Shown one piece after another: positions 14,333 through 26,217 of a stretch of DNA of 64,000 bases. Source of the stretch: Azospirillum brasilense (GTDB lineage Bacteria > Pseudomonadota > Alphaproteobacteria > Azospirillales > Azospirillaceae); NCBI RefSeq assembly GCF_022023855.1, contig NZ_CP059450.1:1004001-1068000 (forward strand), given 5' to 3'. A model generated the notes under the pieces. That model searched no databases, was not told the origin of the DNA, and was given only the letters and a program-made list of their open reading frames with translations. The translations under genes were made by a program, and so were the position numbers. The stretch's first letter is position 1, and the number at the start of each line of letters is the position of its first letter.

Positions 14333-16396
14333 ATGACCCTGGTCATGACGCGTCCCCCATCCACCCTCACCGACGGCATGGATCTGATGCCGGTCCGCTT
14401 CGGCCGCGCGGTCTGCGGCGATCTGGCCCAGGCGGAGCGGCGGGAATGGTGGCTCGCCAACGGGCTTGGCGCCTACGCCGCCGGGACCATCGCGGGCAGC
14501 CTGACGCGGCGCTACCACGGCCTGCTGGTCGCCCCGGTGGAGCCGCCGCTCGGGCGCCGACTGGTCTTCGCCAAGGCCGACGCAACGCTGGTTGTCGACG
14601 GGCGGAACTGGCCGCTCTTCACCAACCGCTGGGCGAGCGGCGCCATCGCCCCCACCGGTCATGAGCATGCGGAGAGTTTCCAGCTCGACGGCCGCATCCC
14701 GGTCTGGACCTTCGCGGCCGCCGGCCGGCGGGTCGAGGCGCGGGTGTGGCTGGAGCAGGGCGCCAACACCGTCACCGCCGCGTGGCGCCTGCACGCCGAC
14801 GCCGGGGATGGAGATGGCGTCGCCCTGCGCGTGTCCCTGCTGGTCAACGGCCGCGACCACCACGGCACCACGGACCGCCACGGCTTCACCCCGGACCTCC
14901 AGATGGACGGCCCCAACCGCCTGCGCGTGGTCGAGCCCAGCGGCTTCGCGCTGACGCTCCACGCCCCCTGCGGGCGGATCGAGCCCCGCCGCGACTGGCA
15001 CGCCGACTTCCTGCTGCCCGTCGAGGAGGAGCGCGGCCTTCCGCCCGTGGACCATCACCTGTGCGTGGGCGAGGCGGTCTTCGACCTTCGCCCTGGCCGA
15101 TGGGTGGGCGTGGTCGGCAGCCTGGAGGCCGAGGCCGACACGGACACCGCCGCCTCCCTCGCCCGCCGCCGCGCGCAGGAGGCCGCGGTTCTGGCGAAGG
15201 CCGACGACGCATTGCCAGAAATGGCTGGGGCCCCGGGCTGGGTGCGGCGACTGGTGCTGGCCTGCGACAGCTTCCTCTTCGCGCGGCCCCTGCCCGAAGT
15301 GCCGGACGGGCAATCGGTGATCGCGGGATACCCGTGGTTCGGCGACTGGGGCCGCGACACCATGATCGCCCTGCCCGGCCTGACGCTCGCCACCGGGCGG
15401 GCCGACAGCGCTCGGCGCATCCTGGAGACCTTCGCCCGCTTCGTGGACCGAGGCATGCTGCCCAACGTCTTCCCCGGGGCCGGGGAGCGGGCCGACTACA
15501 ACACGGTGGACGCGGCGCTCTGGTATGTCGAGGCGTGGCGGGCCTACCTAGAAGCCACCGACGACGTGAAAGCGCTGGCGGGCGCCTTCCCGGTGCTGGC
15601 GGGCATCATCGACGAACACCGCCGCGGCACCCGCTACGGCATCGGGGAGGACCCGGCCGATGGCCTTCTGCGCGCCGGGGAGCCGGGGCTGCAGCTGACC
15701 TGGATGGACGCCAGGATCGGCGATTGGGTGGTGACGCCCCGGCACGGCAAGCCGGTGGAAATCAACGCGCTGTGGTTCAACGCGCTGTGCGCCATGGCCG
15801 GCTTCGCGGACCGGCTCGGCCAGACCTCCGCCCCATACCGCGAGACGGCGGAGCGGGTGCGGCGCTCCTTCGGGCGCTTCGTTCGGCCCGATGGCGGCCT
15901 GTACGACGTGATCGACGGCCCGGACGGCGACGACGCCTCCATCCGGCCAAACCAGATCTTCGCCGTCAGCTTGCCGCACTCTCCGCTGGAGCCCTTGGTC
16001 CAGGCCTGCGTGGTCGCCGAATGCCGACGGGCGCTGCTGACCAGCCACGGCCTGCGCTCCCTCGCCCCGGACCACCCCGACTACCGCGGCCACTACCGCG
16101 GCGGCGTATGGGAGCGCGACGGCGGCTACCATCAGGGACCGGTCTGGGCGTGGCTGCTCGGGCCCTTCGCGCTGGCGGTGCATCGGGTGACCGGCGACGC
16201 AAAGGCCGCGCAGCGGCTTCTGGAGCCCATCGCCGACCACCTGACCGACGCGGCCCTGGGCCAGGTCAGCGAAATCTTCGACGGCGACCCGCCGCACAGG
16301 CCGCGCGGCTGCCCCGTCCAGGCCTGGTCGGTCGCCTGCGTGCTGGAGGCGTGGTGGCGGCTGGAACAAGCAAAATCATCGAACGGGAGGACATGA
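14333..16396 (+). CDS. Amylo-alpha-1,6-glucosidase (glycogen debranching enzyme, GH133-like)
   Basis: A 687-residue enzyme. The N-terminal GDE_N domain includes NGLGAYAAGTI and RRYHGLLVAP (about 43-68). The C-terminal (alpha/alpha)6 glucosidase domain begins near 310 and has the diagnostic WFGDWGRDTMI (about 335) and TWMDA (about 461). Such enzymes hydrolyse alpha-1,6 branch glucose left on limit dextrins. An AGGAG site precedes the ATG and fixes the start. It lies 15 bp after the DoxX::NDH-2 gene and 3 bp before a second glucosidase, so the operon mixes redox and storage-sugar functions. Confidence 0.92.
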   Translation: MTLVMTRPPSTLTDGMDLMPVRFGRAVCGDLAQAERREWWLANGLGAYAAGTIAGSLTRRYHGLLVAPVEPPLGRRLVFAKADATLVVDGRNWPLFTNRWASGAIAPTGHEHAESFQLDGRIPVWTFAAAGRRVEARVWLEQGANTVTAAWRLHADAGDGDGVALRVSLLVNGRDHHGTTDRHGFTPDLQMDGPNRLRVVEPSGFALTLHAPCGRIEPRRDWHADFLLPVEEERGLPPVDHHLCVGEAVFDLRPGRWVGVVGSLEAEADTDTAASLARRRAQEAAVLAKADDALPEMAGAPGWVRRLVLACDSFLFARPLPEVPDGQSVIAGYPWFGDWGRDTMIALPGLTLATGRADSARRILETFARFVDRGMLPNVFPGAGERADYNTVDAALWYVEAWRAYLEATDDVKALAGAFPVLAGIIDEHRRGTRYGIGEDPADGLLRAGEPGLQLTWMDARIGDWVVTPRHGKPVEINALWFNALCAMAGFADRLGQTSAPYRETAERVRRSFGRFVRPDGGLYDVIDGPDGDDASIRPNQIFAVSLPHSPLEPLVQACVVAECRRALLTSHGLRSLAPDHPDYRGHYRGGVWERDGGYHQGPVWAWLLGPFALAVHRVTGDAKAAQRLLEPIADHLTDAALGQVSEIFDGDPPHRPRGCPVQAWSVACVLEAWWRLEQAKSSNGRT

Positions 16397-16399
16397 ACC

Positions 16400-19090
<2,691 letters not shown>

Positions 19091-19140
19091 CGGAGCCGGT
19101 TGCCCCCATCCTTCCCACGCTGCCCCTGGGCCCCTTCCCT

Positions 19141-19166
19141 CCCTCCCCTCCGTCAACCGGGGAGGG
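19141..19166. terminator. Inverted repeat between convergent genes, probable bidirectional terminator
   Basis: CCCTCCCC at 19141-19148 pairs perfectly with GGGGAGGG at 19159-19166 across a 10-nt loop. It sits between the convergent glucosidase and LysR genes. There is no long T-tract, so termination strength is uncertain. Confidence 0.5.
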
Positions 19167-20111
19167 TTAGGGAAGGGGCATTGCGCTCCCACCCACCTCC
19201 ACGTCGCACCAGCCCACCGCGCCCGCCTTGCTTTCCGCGCCGTCCCAGCGGTGGGTCTGGGCGATGCGGATGGCGACCTGCTCCACCGGGGTGAAGCGGC
19301 GGCCGGCGATGGTGACCAGCGACACCGTCCGCGACACCTCCGGGTCGATGATCACGCGCGTCGATAGGCCCGGCAGGATGGCCAGATGCTCCGGCATCAC
19401 CGCGCAGCCCATGCCGGCGGCGATCATCGCCTGGACCCAGTCTTCCCGCTCGCTGTGGTAGCGGACGTTCACGTTGTGGCGTTTCGGCTGCCCGAGCGCC
19501 TCGAAATGGTAGCGAAACTCGCAGTGAACGCGCTGCAGATAGTCCTCGCCGTTCAGTTCGGTCAAGGGAATGGCGTTCATGGCCTCGAACCGGTGCCCCT
19601 TCGGAAAGGCGATCAGGTAGCGCTCCGTGAACAGCGGCCGGACCGTGCAGCGCTCCGGGAAGGAGGGCAGCGCCACCAGCGCCACGTCCAGTTCGCCGGC
19701 CAGCAACGCCTCGACCAGCGGCTTGGCCGGCAGATCGCGAATCATCAGGTCCAGCATGGGAACGCGCGTCTTCAATTGCTCGAAAAAACCGACCAGCCGG
19801 GCCGGGCTGATCGTGCACATGACACCAAGCTTCAAGGGGGCGCGGTCCATGGAACGGTACTGCTTCGCCTCGGCCAGCACGGCGGCGTTGGCGCTGTAGA
19901 TCGCTTCCAGATGCGGCTGGGCGAGCCGCCCGAGTTCGGTCAGGTGGGTGTTGTGATGCTCCCGGCTGAAGAGAAGGCCGCCCATCTCCTCCTCCAGCTT
20001 CTGGATGGCGCGGGTCAGCGACGGCTGGGTGACGTTGCACTGTTCCGCCGCACGCGTGAAGTTCAGCGTCTCCGCCACGGCGAGGAAGTAGCGGATCTGG
20101 TGCATCTCCAT
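19167..20111 (-). CDS. LysR-family regulator divergent from the bufferin operon
   Basis: A 314-residue regulator. The start is set at 20111 (MEMHQIRYFLAV) by AGGGAGG at the right distance; a longer version from 20141 would run into the operator palindrome. The HTH is NFTRAAEQCNVTQPSLTRAIQKLEEEM (in segments, about residues 19-45), followed by a normal effector domain (LKLGVMCTISPARL onward). It is convergent with the glucosidase operon and divergent from the DUF2282 gene 147 bp away. LysR proteins usually control a divergent neighbour, so regulation of the bufferin operon is a sensible inference. Confidence 0.9.
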   Translation of the reverse strand: MEMHQIRYFLAVAETLNFTRAAEQCNVTQPSLTRAIQKLEEEMGGLLFSREHHNTHLTELGRLAQPHLEAIYSANAAVLAEAKQYRSMDRAPLKLGVMCTISPARLVGFFEQLKTRVPMLDLMIRDLPAKPLVEALLAGELDVALVALPSFPERCTVRPLFTERYLIAFPKGHRFEAMNAIPLTELNGEDYLQRVHCEFRYHFEALGQPKRHNVNVRYHSEREDWVQAMIAAGMGCAVMPEHLAILPGLSTRVIIDPEVSRTVSLVTIAGRRFTPVEQVAIRIAQTHRWDGAESKAGAVGWCDVEVGGSAMPLP

Positions 20112-20139
20112 TGCAACCTCCCTGCGCAGGGGGCGCCCC

Positions 20140-20154
20140 ATAGCCGGCGGCTAT
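20140..20154. promoter_or_regulatory. Perfect T-N11-A palindrome, putative LysR operator
   Basis: ATAGCCGGCGGCTAT is a perfect 15-bp palindrome containing the LysR consensus spacing T-N11-A. It lies between the divergent LysR and DUF2282 genes, about 100 bp upstream of the latter. Binding is inferred from position and shape. Confidence 0.6.
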
Positions 20155-20257
20155 GCAGACAATAGGACCAAAGCATTTCAGATCGTTCCGGACAACGAAT
20201 ACTTTGGGTTTGTCAACCACTCCCCTTGGCGGGAGAGACAACCGAAGGAGATGACCG

Positions 20258-20593
20258 ATGACTGAAACGACCAATGGCCTGACGATTGCTGCCGCTCTGG
20301 CCGGTGCCCTGTCGCTGGCGGCGCTCCTGCCGGCCACCACCGCCGCCGCGGCGGAGGCCGGCGGCCTGGAGAAGTGCTACGGCATTTCCAAGGCGGGGCA
20401 GAACAGCTGCGCCAACGAGGCCGGCACCCATTCCTGCGCCGGGCAGTCCACCAAGGACTATGACGGCGGCGAGTGGCGGGCGGTCCGGGCCGGCGTCTGC
20501 ACCGAGATGGGCGGCAAGCTGGCGGCCTTCCAGGGCGTCGGCATGCCCAAGGACATGACCAAGGCCGACACGAACACCGGCAAGAAGAGCTGA
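20258..20593 (+). CDS. bufA: Bufferin precursor (DUF2282 family RiPP)
   Basis: A 111-residue small protein. An N-terminal Sec signal (hydrophobic ALAGALSLAALLPATTAAAA) is followed by a core with the four family cysteines: EKCYGI, NSCANE, HSCAGQ and RAGVC. Family knowledge: in bufferins a DUF692 enzyme converts core cysteines to thiooxazoles and the exported product binds copper. AAGGAG precedes the ATG. It is the first gene of a four-gene operon with the DUF692, DUF2063 and DoxX genes, which is the expected composition. The symbol follows published bufferin naming. Confidence 0.88.
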   Translation: MTETTNGLTIAAALAGALSLAALLPATTAAAAEAGGLEKCYGISKAGQNSCANEAGTHSCAGQSTKDYDGGEWRAVRAGVCTEMGGKLAAFQGVGMPKDMTKADTNTGKKS

Positions 20594-20641
20594 TCCGGGC
20601 CACAGCCCTGCCCCACCCGCCGATCGCCGGAGGTTCCCGCC

Positions 20642-21523
20642 ATGCACGCCGCGCCCGACGCCCCCCGCACCGTTTCTCCCCTGCCGGCACGGGCCGGCGT
20701 CGGACTGCGGCACCGCCACGTCGCGGAGTTCCTGACCATGCGCCCCGCCGTGGCCTGGATCGAAGTGCACAGCGAAACCTATCTGGCGGCCGGCGGCCCC
20801 CGCCTGACGGCACTGGAGGCGATCCGCCGGGACTACCCGCTCAGCGGGCACGGGGTCGGCCTGTCGCTCGGCTCCGCCGACGGGGTCGATCCCGACCACC
20901 TCGACCGCCTGGCCGCCCTTTACGCCCGCATCCAGCCGGAGCTGGTTTCCGAGCACCTGGCGTGGAGCAGCGCCGGCGGCACCTACCTGAACGACCTGCT
21001 GCCCCTGCCCTACACCGAGGAAGCGCTTGACACCGTCCGCCGCAACGTCGAGCGCGTCCAGGAGAGGCTGAAGCGCCCGATCCTGGTGGAGAACCCGTCG
21101 CGCTACCTGACCTTCGACGCCTCCGCGATCCCGGAGGCGGAGTTCCTGGCAGAGCTGGCGCGCCGGACCGGCTGCGGCTTGCTGCTGGACGTCAACAACA
21201 TCCACGTCAGCGCCCACAACGTCGGGCTCGACCCGCGCGCCTATCTCGACGCCATTCCGCCGGAGGCGGTGGGCGAGATCCATGTCGCCGGCCACGCGGT
21301 GCACGATACCGGCTGCGGCACGCTGCTGATCGACGACCACGGCAGCCCGGTCGCCGATCCCGTCTGGGACCTGCTGGACGAGGCGTTGCGCCGCACCGGC
21401 CCGCGGCCGGTGCTGGTCGAATGGGACACGCACGTGCCGGACCTGCCGGTCCTGCTGGCCGAGGCCGGGCGCGCCGACCGCAGCCTTCATGCCGTGACGG
21501 AGGGAGCCTGCCATGCTGCGTGA
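20642..21523 (+). CDS. bufB: DUF692 multinuclear iron oxidative enzyme (MNIO) of the bufferin operon
   Basis: A 293-residue TIM-barrel enzyme. The metal ligand set of the family is visible in order: [68 protein letters not shown] and VEWDTHVPD. MNIOs use iron to modify cysteine residues of a peptide; here the substrate should be the adjacent DUF2282 precursor. The ATG follows a GGAGG site. It overlaps the DUF2063 gene by 11 bp, consistent with an enzyme-partner complex. Confidence 0.92.
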   Translation: MHAAPDAPRTVSPLPARAGVGLRHRHVAEFLTMRPAVAWIEVHSETYLAAGGPRLTALEAIRRDYPLSGHGVGLSLGSADGVDPDHLDRLAALYARIQPELVSEHLAWSSAGGTYLNDLLPLPYTEEALDTVRRNVERVQERLKRPILVENPSRYLTFDASAIPEAEFLAELARRTGCGLLLDVNNIHVSAHNVGLDPRAYLDAIPPEAVGEIHVAGHAVHDTGCGTLLIDDHGSPVADPVWDLLDEALRRTGPRPVLVEWDTHVPDLPVLLAEAGRADRSLHAVTEGACHAA

Positions 21524-22277
21524 CCTTCAGGCCGCCATGGGCCGCGATCTCCTGCGCGCCGGGAACAGCATCCCGCCGGGCATCGAGGACGGCGCCATTC
21601 CCGCCTCCATCCGCTTCGCCATCCACGCCAACAACGTCGTGGGCTCCCTGGCCGGGGCGCTGGAGGCCGCCTTCCCGGCAACCGCCCGGCTGCTCGGCGG
21701 CCCGGCCTTCCAAACGGAGGCCCTGGCCTTCGTGCGCCGGCACCCGCCGCGCGTGCCGCAGCTGCTGGCTTATGGCGACCAGTTCCCCGACCACCTCGCG
21801 CGCCAAATGGCCGACCGTCCCTGGGCCGCTGACCTCGCCCGCGTCGAGTGGGCCTGGAACGCCGCCTATTTCGCTGCGGACGCCCCGGTGCTGGACATCG
21901 CCGCGCTGCGCGCCCTGCCGGACGACCGCTATCCGGCGCTGCGGCTGGCGATGCACCCGTCGGCCCACCTGCTGACCTGCGCCTTCCCGGTCCTGGAGCT
22001 ATGGGACGCGCTGCGCCGGGGCGGCGACGCACCCGCCGCCATCGCGGCCGGCACGCAGCACCTGCTGATCGTCCGCCCGCTGCTGGAGGTGCAGGCGGTC
22101 ACGTTGGGGCCGGGCGAGGCGACCTTGCTGATGGCCCTGTCGGCGGGTGCCGACCTCGCGCACGCCGCCTTGGCGGCATCGGCGATCGAGCCCGGCTTCG
22201 GCCTTCAGCGCACGCTGCTGGCCCACCTGCAACTGGGCAGCTTCACCGCCTTCACGCTTCCCTCAAAGGAGGACTGA
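21513..22277 (+). CDS. bufC: DUF2063 partner protein of the bufferin operon
   Basis: A 254-residue protein. The N-terminal DUF2063 domain contains [23 protein letters not shown] (in segments, about residues 25-50), then FVRRHPP and [14 protein letters not shown], all typical of the family. Known role: it partners the MNIO enzyme and helps recognise the precursor peptide. It overlaps the DUF692 gene by 11 bp and is followed 3 bp later by the DoxX gene. No catalytic residues of its own are expected. Confidence 0.88.
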   Translation: MLRDLQAAMGRDLLRAGNSIPPGIEDGAIPASIRFAIHANNVVGSLAGALEAAFPATARLLGGPAFQTEALAFVRRHPPRVPQLLAYGDQFPDHLARQMADRPWAADLARVEWAWNAAYFAADAPVLDIAALRALPDDRYPALRLAMHPSAHLLTCAFPVLELWDALRRGGDAPAAIAAGTQHLLIVRPLLEVQAVTLGPGEATLLMALSAGADLAHAALAASAIEPGFGLQRTLLAHLQLGSFTAFTLPSKED

Positions 22278-22280
22278 TCC

Positions 22281-22778
22281 ATGACTCACGCCGCCATCGG
22301 GTCCCGCCGCGGACACCGCGCGCTGCACGACCTGTCCGCCACCGTCTCCGCCGTCATCGCCGGCCTGGGGCGCTGGGGAGCGCCCCTGCTGCAACTGGCG
22401 ATCCGGCTGTGGATCGCGCGGGTGTTCTTTTTGTCCGGCCTGACGAAGATCCAGGACTGGGACACCACCGTCCTGCTGTTCCAGGAGGAATACCGCGTGC
22501 CCCTGCTGTCGCCGGGGGTCGCCGCGCTGCTGGGGACGGCGTTCGAACTCGGCATGCCGGTCCTGCTGGCCGTGGGCTTGGCGAGCCGCCTCGCGGCGCT
22601 GCCCTTGCTCGGCATGGCGCTGGTGATCCAGTTCGTCCTGGGCTCCGCCAACCCGGCCTACGATTCCGTGGAGCATGTCTATTGGATGTTCCTGCTGCTG
22701 GCGATCCTGGTGCACGGCCCGGGCCCGCTGTCGCTCGACCGTATCGTCCAAAGCGCGCTCACCGGCGCGTCCCGCTGA
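22281..22778 (+). CDS. DoxX-family membrane protein of the bufferin operon
   Basis: A 165-residue protein with about four transmembrane helices and the DoxX signature RLWIARVFFLSGLTKIQDW, ending HGPGPLSLDR. It closely matches the DoxX half of the fusion at 12224-14317 (same RLW...SG..K..DW and LASRLAALP segments). DoxX genes often end bufferin operons, and a redox or maturation role in the membrane is likely. GGAGG lies just before the ATG. The DNA downstream is a disrupted toxin-antitoxin remnant on the other strand. Confidence 0.9.
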   Translation: MTHAAIGSRRGHRALHDLSATVSAVIAGLGRWGAPLLQLAIRLWIARVFFLSGLTKIQDWDTTVLLFQEEYRVPLLSPGVAALLGTAFELGMPVLLAVGLASRLAALPLLGMALVIQFVLGSANPAYDSVEHVYWMFLLLAILVHGPGPLSLDRIVQSALTGASR

Positions 22779-22899
22779 TCGAAACCCGATTGAACCCGGC
22801 AACGGTGACCCTGGATGTTTAGTCCCGACATTTGATGGTGCATTGTATCCGCAGGAATGGAAGGATGCATTATGGGCCACGTACTCCATGGGAGCGCCA

Positions 22900-23008
22900 C
22901 GACGACAGAGGCATCCGTCATCTCGGCGTCGAGCATCCGCTTCGCGCCGGCGATCAGCTGCCCGACCTTCGCCATGCTCTGGTCGACGGGAGAAGGCGGC
23001 TTGGTCAC
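22900..23008 (-). pseudogene. Truncated HEPN-type toxin remnant (N-terminus only)
   Basis: A GTG start at 23008 overlaps the nucleotidyltransferase stop (GTGA). The first about 35 residues read SMAKVGQLIAGAKRMLDAEMTD, like the start of HEPN partners of MNT antitoxins. The sequence then loses any resemblance and the frame runs on, antisense into the DoxX gene. The match is short, so the family call is tentative; position next to a nucleotidyltransferase is the main support. Confidence 0.4.
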
Positions 23009-23278
23009 AGGGGAACCCCGTCACGGCGCACGGACGAGCCCAGGACGGACCGCTCGAGCCCGCCCGGCGGCGGCAGCACCACATCCACGGACTCCCCGGC
23101 CTCGTCCATGAGTTGCGTCCCCACGTCGCCGGCGGCCGCGATGTCATCCCAGCCGCAGTGGCCGTCGTTCAGCAGCACTGCCACGTCCCAGTCGCTGTCC
23201 GGCCGGTGATTGCCGCGCGCCCGGCTGCCGAACATCCTCAGAGCAGCGCGCCTGGCCGCCCGGCGTGGTCCGCGGCGC
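23005..23278 (-). pseudogene. MNT-type nucleotidyltransferase antitoxin, 5' end lost to an IS6-family insertion
   Basis: The frame contains the nucleotidyltransferase signature FGSRARG followed by DSDWDVAV, then a second acidic strand ESVDVVLPP, as in MNT-domain antitoxins of HEPN/MNT systems. The IS6-family terminal repeat begins at 23279, so the original N-terminus, perhaps 20-30 residues, is missing. The frame continues into IS sequence to a start at 23331, and a hybrid protein could still be made. Its partner gene is also truncated, so the module is probably dead. Confidence 0.7.
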
Positions 23279-23844
23279 GGCTCTGTTGCAAAGTTTGCCG
23301 GCAGGCGCGAGATGATGGTTACGGGCATCACCGCCGATGCTATGCGTCCTGGAGTTCGAGTTGCTGGCTGATGAACTGCACGGCCTCGGCGAGCACGCAG
23401 GGTCCGACGTTGAAGGCGCGTTCGACAAGGCCCGCCTCGCCCCGCATGTCGCGGGTGATGTTGAAGCTGGACGCTTGGCCTTTGCGGAGCGCCCGCATCA
23501 CCTCAAAGCCCTTGACCGTTGCGTAGGCTGTCTTCAGGGTCTTGAAGCCCCGCACCGGGCGGATCAACTGCTTCAGCTTGCTCTGGTCGGCTTCCACCAC
23601 ATTGTTCAGGTATTTGACCTGCCGGTGCTCCGTGTCCTCCGGGCATTTGCCCTCGGCTTTCAGTTCCGCCAGGGCTGGCCCATAAGTTGCCGCCTTGTCG
23701 GTGTTGATGACCGTCGGCTTCTCACACGCCTTCAAGCCGTTCAACGCCTTGGACAGGAAGCGCTTGGCGGCGGCGGTGTTTCGCGTGGGAGAGAGATAGA
23801 GGTCGATGGTGGTGCCATGCTTGTCAACGGCACGGTACAGGTAA
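23279..23844 (-). mobile_element. IS6-family insertion sequence, interrupted (C-terminal half)
   Basis: GGCTCTGTTGCAAA at 23279 is a classic IS6-family (IS6100/IS26-like) terminal repeat. The transposase frame (minus strand, 23340-23843) encodes YLYRAVDKHGTTIDLYLSPTRNTAAAKRF (in segments), then INTDKAATYGPA and QVKYLNNVVEADQ, which is the DDE core and C-terminus. Its 5' part is cut off where an IS5-family element begins at about 23845. The other terminal repeat and the N-terminal coding half are not seen to the right of the insertions, so material was also deleted. Confidence 0.9.
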
Positions 23845-24833
23845 GAGGTTGTTGAGAAGAATAATAAGAAAATACAGCATCAATGCTGACTCGAAACGCG
23901 CGCCCCAAATGATCTGTTGATCAAGCATGCAGAGTCGGCGCCTTGGGAGGAGATCGCATGCCCCTGGACCGTTACCCGACAGACTTGACCGATGGCGAGT
24001 GGGCGGTCGTCTCGAAGCTCTTCACGAAGAGTGAGCATCGCGGAGCGCAGCGCAAACACGACCTGAGGCGCATCATAGACGGATGTTTGTATGTCCTGCG
24101 TGGCGGCATCGCTTGGCGCATGATGCCCCACGATCTGCCGCCTTGGACGGACATGTACGATCACTTCCGCCGCTGGCGGCAAAAGCGGGAAGTGGGAACA
24201 GGTCAATGCGGCGCTGCGCGCGCAGTATCGAACGCGGCGTGGCCGCAAAGCTCAACCCACGGCGGCGGCGATCGACAGTCAATCGGTGAAAACAACCGAA
24301 TCCGGCGGCCCGCGCGGGTATGATGGTGGCAAGAAGATCAGTGGACGGAAACGGCAAGCTCTGGTCGACACCGAAGGCGACGTTCTGAAGGTGCGGGTGC
24401 ATCCGGCGGATCTTCATGACAAGGCCGGAGGAATGCTCCTACTGGCGGGCTTGCACCTGTGGTTTCCCGCGATCCAGCTGGTCTGGGCCGACACGCATTA
24501 TCAAGGCCTGAAGACCTGGGCCAAAGACCGGCTCGGCTGGACCATCGAAGTCGTCAAGCATTGGTGGACCGGTATTCAGGGCTTTTGGCTCGCCCCTGGC
24601 CAGGAACCTCCCGAAATTCCCAAAGGTTTCCATGTTCTGCCGCGCCGCTGGGTCGTGGAAAGGACATTCGCGTGGCTTGGCAGACATCGCCGTTTGTCAA
24701 AAGATTACGAGCGCCTTCCAGAGTCGGAGGAGACATTCATTTACATGGCGATGAGCCACATTCTCGTGAAGCGCCTCGCGCGTCCGCCATCGCATTTGCA
24801 CTGAATTTCCTCGGACTTCTTCTCAACTGCCTC
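23845..24833 (+). mobile_element. IS5-family (IS427-like) insertion sequence
   Basis: Related ends are visible: GAGGTTGTTGAGAAGAA at 23845 and, inverted, GAGGCAGTTGAGAAGAA ending at 24833. The enclosed transposase is in two overlapping frames. The element lies inside the IS6 remnant on its left and abuts an IS630-family element on its right, so the flanks no longer show a clean target duplication. Confidence 0.8.
23958..24804 (+). pseudogene. IS5-family (IS427-like) transposase, two frames
   Basis: The ATG at 23958 follows GGGAGGAG. The first frame encodes the DUF4096-type N-terminus (LTDGEWAVVSKLF, IAWRMMPHDLPPW, FRRWRQ). Homology then continues in the +1 frame (WEQVNAALRAQY, AAAIDSQSVKTTESGG, ADTHYQG, VVERTFAWLGRHRRLSKDYE) to a stop at 24802-24804. 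The switch is at an AAAA run near 24180-24185, and removing one A restores a continuous protein. That is either a one-base insertion or a +1 frameshift; the usual -1 shift would not join these frames. Confidence 0.8.
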
Positions 24834-24838
24834 TCATA

Positions 24839-26001
24839 CCAAGACTCACGGATCATGACCGATGAGCCCAGTCGCGCAGTCCGATGGACATGATGGTCCA
24901 GGGCTGCTCGACGAGGGCGTTCCAGGCGAAGCAGCAGTGATCGAGGATGTTCTGGTAGGAGGTGAAGATCCGGTTGGAGAGCCAGTTGTCGCGCATGTAC
25001 TGCCAGATGTTCTCCACCGGGTTCAGCTCGGGCGATTTCGGCGGCACCGGCAGCAGGGTGAAGTTGCCGGGGACCGGCAGTTTGGCCGAGGTGTGCCAGC
25101 CGGCCTGATCGAGCAGGACGACGGCATGGGCCCCGGGCGCCACGGCGCGGGCGATCTCCTCCAGGTGCAGCGCCATCGCCTCGCTCGTGCAGCGCGGCAG
25201 CACCAGGGCCGCGCCTTTGCCCTGGGCCGGGCAGATCGCGCCGAACAGATAGGCCGAGCGCGTGCGCTGATCGTGCTGGGCCGCCGGTCGGGTGCCCGGC
25301 GTGCCCAGCGCGGGTGATTTTGTTCTTTCTGGCCGATGCGGGCTTCGTCCTGCCACCAGACCTCTATGGGCTTGCCGGCGGCCTCGTGCGCGGCGATCTG
25401 CGCCAGCAGGGCGGGGAAGTTTTTTTGAACGCCTCGGCCGCTTCGGGATCCTCGGCGTGGTGGCGGGGGCGGGCCGACAGCTTGCGCAAACCCAGAGCGC
25501 GCAGTTCCCGGCTCAGCGTCTGCTTGGAGACGGTTACACGGAACTCGTTCCAGAGCCAGTGCAGCAGGTCGGCAATCCGCCAACGTACGACCCCATGCAC
25601 CGCCGGGATCGGTCCATCCTCGACGACCTGGCACAGGGCCGCCCGGTGATGGTCGGCCAAGCGCGGCTGCGGGCCCGGCGCCTTGCCGGTCAGCAAGCCC
25701 GCCGGTCCCGCGTCATTGAAACGCAGCACCCAGTCGCGCACCGTTTGCAAGCCGACCCCGCCGATCTGCGCCGCGGCCAAGCGCGGTTCTCCGTCGTAGA
25801 TCGTCGCCAGGGCGAGCAGCCGACGGACTTGGCCGGGATCGTGAGAGGCACGGGCAAGCCGACGCAGAGCGGCGGCATCGTAATCGCTGCGTAGCGGAAC
25901 CGGAGCGGCCATCGTGGACCTCGTCGCCATGGTCTCTCCGGTGAATCACGCGGCACGCTCCTCCGGGAATCACCGCATGAGGCGTACTCCACAGGACTTG
26001 G
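24839..26001 (-). mobile_element. IS630-family insertion sequence with TA target duplication
   Basis: The ends CCAAGACTC (24839 on) and, inverted, CCAAGTCCT (ending 26001) are imperfect terminal repeats, each flanked by TA (24837-24838 and 26002-26003). TA duplication is the hallmark of the IS630 family. Length is 1163 bp. The left end lies only about 5 bp from the IS5-family element. Confidence 0.85.
24853..25930 (-). pseudogene. IS630-family transposase, interrupted by two frame changes
   Basis: Three consecutive frames make up one transposase. The N-terminal HTH part (RRLLALATIYDGEPRLAAA, ALGLRKLSARP) runs from 25930 to about 25420. The middle (IEVWWQDEARIGQK, including the first catalytic Asp) follows, then the C-terminus (VVLLDQAGWHTS, SPELNPVENIWQYMRDNWL) to 24853. 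The first change is at a run of seven A residues on the coding strand (T7 near 25420). The second, near 25310-25335, has no homopolymer. Slippage might rescue the first but probably not the second. Confidence 0.85.
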
Positions 26002-26217
26002 TATAAGCCCTACAGACGCAAGGTTCCATACCGGTTGCCGATCCACTGGCGCATTGAAGCGACCTTACCTAGACAGACCGGTGCCGCTGCCTGAGCAGGA
26101 ACCCAGAGTAGAACGAAGGCACAGCTGAAGATGTGGTGGATATTTCCACTTCCTTTTGTAAGCTCCTGTCCTGTAGTTAAGACTTTCGGCAAACAATTCA
26201 ACCTACTACGGTGTGAT

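Noticed and set aside
11951..15313. Minus-strand open frame of over 1100 residues across the redox operon
   Set aside because: Low-complexity His/Gln/Arg/Gly sequence antisense to recognisable VOC, DoxX::NDH-2 and debranching genes; high GC keeps such frames open.
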